A stretch of 60,505 nt of DNA, taken from NCBI RefSeq assembly GCF_900188445.1, contig NZ_FZOR01000050.1:1-60505 (forward strand), written 5' to 3'. Positions 59,435 to 60,505 of this stretch are shown piece by piece. This DNA comes from Actinomadura meyerae. GTDB taxonomy: Bacteria; Actinomycetota; Actinomycetes; Streptosporangiales; Streptosporangiaceae. The stretch's first letter is position 1; the number at the start of each line of letters is the position of its first letter. The position numbers and the translations under genes are program-made. The notes under the pieces are model-generated. The model searched no databases. It was given only the letters and a program-made list of their open reading frames with translations, and had not been told where the DNA came from.

Positions 59435-59840
59435 TCAGACCATGGGCGGTTGGCCTTCGACCGCGAGTTCGCCTGCTCCGTACATGGCCAGGGTGCGGCC
59501 GAGGTCGTTGAGGGCGAAGGCCTGGGTGGTGTGGATGTTGCGCCATGCCTGCTCGATGGCGTTGCCGGTCCGGATGACCGCTCCCCCGGAGTGCTCGAAG
59601 AGCTGGTCCATCGCCGCGGCGGCGCGCTGCGTCGCCACCGCCTGGTCGCGCCGGATTCCGCGGCGCAAGGCCATGGGGATGGTCTCATCCGCTCCCGCGT
59701 ACTCCATGAGTTCACGCATGTCGCGTACGAGCTGCAGGGAAGAGGCGTCGATGTCGGCGCTCGCCGCGGCCAGGCGAGCGCTGTTGAAGTCGTCGCTGTC
59801 GCCGACGAACTGGTCGACGCGATGGTCGACACGGCTGCCC
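59435..59840 (-). pseudogene. C-terminal remnant of an acyl-CoA-dehydrogenase-fold monooxygenase
   Basis: The frame from about 59840 down to the stop at 59435 encodes FVGDSDDFNSARLAAASADI, RRDQAVATQRAAAAMDQLF, HSGGAVIRTGNAIEQAWRN and HTTQAFALNDLGRTLA. This is the C-terminal helical domain of flavin-dependent monooxygenases of the HpaB/DszC (acyl-CoA-dehydrogenase-like) group. The N-terminal two thirds of such a protein are missing and no start is evident, so it is a broken gene. Confidence 0.75.
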
Positions 59841-60018
59841 GAACTGACTCGCCGACGAACCGGTCTACCTGGACGGCGTCCTCACCGGCGGCATGACCGA
59901 CCTCCTCATCACCTGGTGACCTTCCGGGCCGGGACGCAAGCCCGTCTTCCCAGAACCCTGGGCGGTTCCCGGTACCGGAGGTCTCCTGGCAGGCCGTGAT
60001 CACGTCTTGCCAGAAGCC

Positions 60019-60071
60019 CCGGCGACCGCACCGAGAACTCACGGGCCGTGAGTTCTCGGGGCGGTCGCCGG
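60019..60071. repeat. Large near-perfect inverted repeat
   Basis: Arms of 26 bases (60019-60044 and 60046-60071) pair with one mismatch around a single central G. The inner part is CACGG-G-CCGTG. It lies between the decayed monooxygenase and the second direct repeat. It is far longer than neighbouring terminators and may be a mobile-element end, a recombination relic or a very stable RNA hairpin. Confidence 0.7.
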
Positions 60072-60270
60072 TTCTCGGCCGGTCAGGTCGCCTGCCTGAG
60101 ACCTTCCGCGATCGCGTTGAGGACCGGTTGGGCCGTGGCCGTCGTAGGTGTCCCAGGGACCTGGCTGCGGTGGGGTGCCGAAGAGGTTCAGACGGGCTTG
60201 CACGGCGTTCTGCCTTGCCGTTGTCGTGGTTGCACCCCTTCGGGGGTGTCTTCTAGTGGAGGATCCCTTA

Positions 60271-60310
60271 GCCTCGATCCACCGATGGTGTATCGAGGTC
60301 GATCTCTCGG
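60271..60310. repeat. Direct repeat copy 2 with hairpin
   Basis: The copy begins GCCTCGATCCACCGA and contains a hairpin 60272-60298 with arms CCTCGAT and ATCGAGG plus inner CACC and GGTG. It duplicates the element at 59268-59307. The two copies bracket the monooxygenase remnant and the large inverted repeat. Confidence 0.6.
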
Positions 60311-60431
60311 TCTTTTCGGGAGGACGGTCGAGTTATCGGCCGCCCGCGGGCAGGGGTGATCGGCTGGTCTGCCCAGCTTTTCCACGTGTTCGGTTCCGGT
60401 CGGGCCCGCTCGGGCGGTGGATAACGGCAGG

Positions 60432-60505
60432 TCAGCGGCTGTCGGGTGGGGCGTGGAGGGTGGTGAACAACTGCCGCCAGGCGTCGGCCCAGGGCCAGTT
60501 GCGGG
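60432..60505 (-). CDS. C-terminal end of an unidentified gene cut by the window edge
   Basis: On the minus strand the last 24 codons before the TGA at 60432-60434 read RNWPWADAWRQLFTTLHAPP plus DSR. The tryptophan-rich end resembles some transposase C-termini, and the adjacent repeats fit a mobile element, but too little is visible to name a family. Confidence 0.4.
   Translation of the reverse strand, partial: RNWPWADAWRQLFTTLHAPPDSR

Larger units (their letters stand above)
59308..60431. other. Decayed intergenic region beyond the cluster
   Basis: Besides the monooxygenase remnant and repeats, a short plus-strand frame (about 59849-59919) encodes DEPVYLDGVLTGGMTDLLIT before a stop and has no start or family match. 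From 60080 to 60260 no protein was recognised. The region looks like a site of repeated insertion and loss. Confidence 0.5.

Noticed and set aside
59849..59919. Short plus-strand frame ending GGMTDLLITW
   Set aside because: No start, no ribosome-binding site and no recognised family; possibly a remnant, listed only in the region description.
1..60505. CRISPR arrays, tRNA or rRNA genes, intact insertion sequences
   Set aside because: No regularly spaced repeats, cloverleaf-like segments, rRNA-like sequence or complete transposase was seen anywhere in the window.

Overview
The window is about 60.5 kb of very high-GC DNA with actinobacterial character: strong G/C preference at third codon positions, GTG and TTG starts, ATGA/GTGA overlaps between genes, TetR and LuxR regulators, and F420-type luciferase-like oxidoreductases. 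The genus cannot be fixed from the sequence alone. No rRNA, tRNA or CRISPR array was seen.

Left part (about 1-30.5 kb): uptake and CoA-dependent catabolism of an unidentified carboxylic acid, possibly steroid-like, alicyclic or branched. A minus-strand operon (12259 down to 894) encodes two oligopeptide-type ABC ATPases, a lipoprotein solute-binding protein, two permeases, a pair of class III CoA-transferases, a pair of acyl-CoA dehydrogenases and an enoyl-CoA hydratase. A second minus-strand operon (30521 down to 23187) repeats the binding protein, CoA-transferase pair and dehydrogenase pair and adds a double-hotdog protein. Between them lie a CoA-ligase/TesB thioesterase fusion, an ACAD10/11-type phosphotransferase, an MFE-2-like SDR, an NDP-forming acyl-CoA synthetase, an (R)-hydratase, a cysteine-less thiolase-fold protein with a DUF35 partner, and a TetR regulator. 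Repeated TGCACT-N2-CGATGCA sites lie before both operons and before the ligase. A separate 27-bp perfect palindrome lies between the NDP-forming synthetase and hydratase operons.

Middle and right part (about 31.4-57.7 kb): a compact, unusual biosynthetic cluster. A leftward operon encodes a discrete carrier protein, a thioesterase with Cys at the nucleophile position and a LuxR regulator. A rightward operon encodes an ABC exporter, a condensation-like protein without catalytic His, a CoA-ligase-type adenylating enzyme, two small (A-domain tail)-carrier proteins, a C-A protein whose A domain ends before motif A10, a stand-alone A domain, a GNAT, another carrier and a 1,832-residue PKS ordered KS-AT-KR-DH-ACP. 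These are followed by a luciferase-like oxidoreductase, a canonical type II thioesterase and a second ABC-2 permease. Next comes an M29/NicX-like metalloprotein, a 44-residue peptide gene closely followed by a strong hairpin, an amidohydrolase, and on the opposite strand a second luciferase-like enzyme and an ATP-grasp ligase. An amidase closes the region.

Working model (inference): the split NRPS/PKS builds a non-ribosomal acyl or amino-acyl unit, and the ATP-grasp ligase joins it to a ribosomal peptide derived from the 44-residue precursor, in the manner known for pheganomycin. The M29-like protein may process the peptide. The last 1.2 kb is a decayed region with a monooxygenase remnant, repeats and a truncated terminal reading frame.
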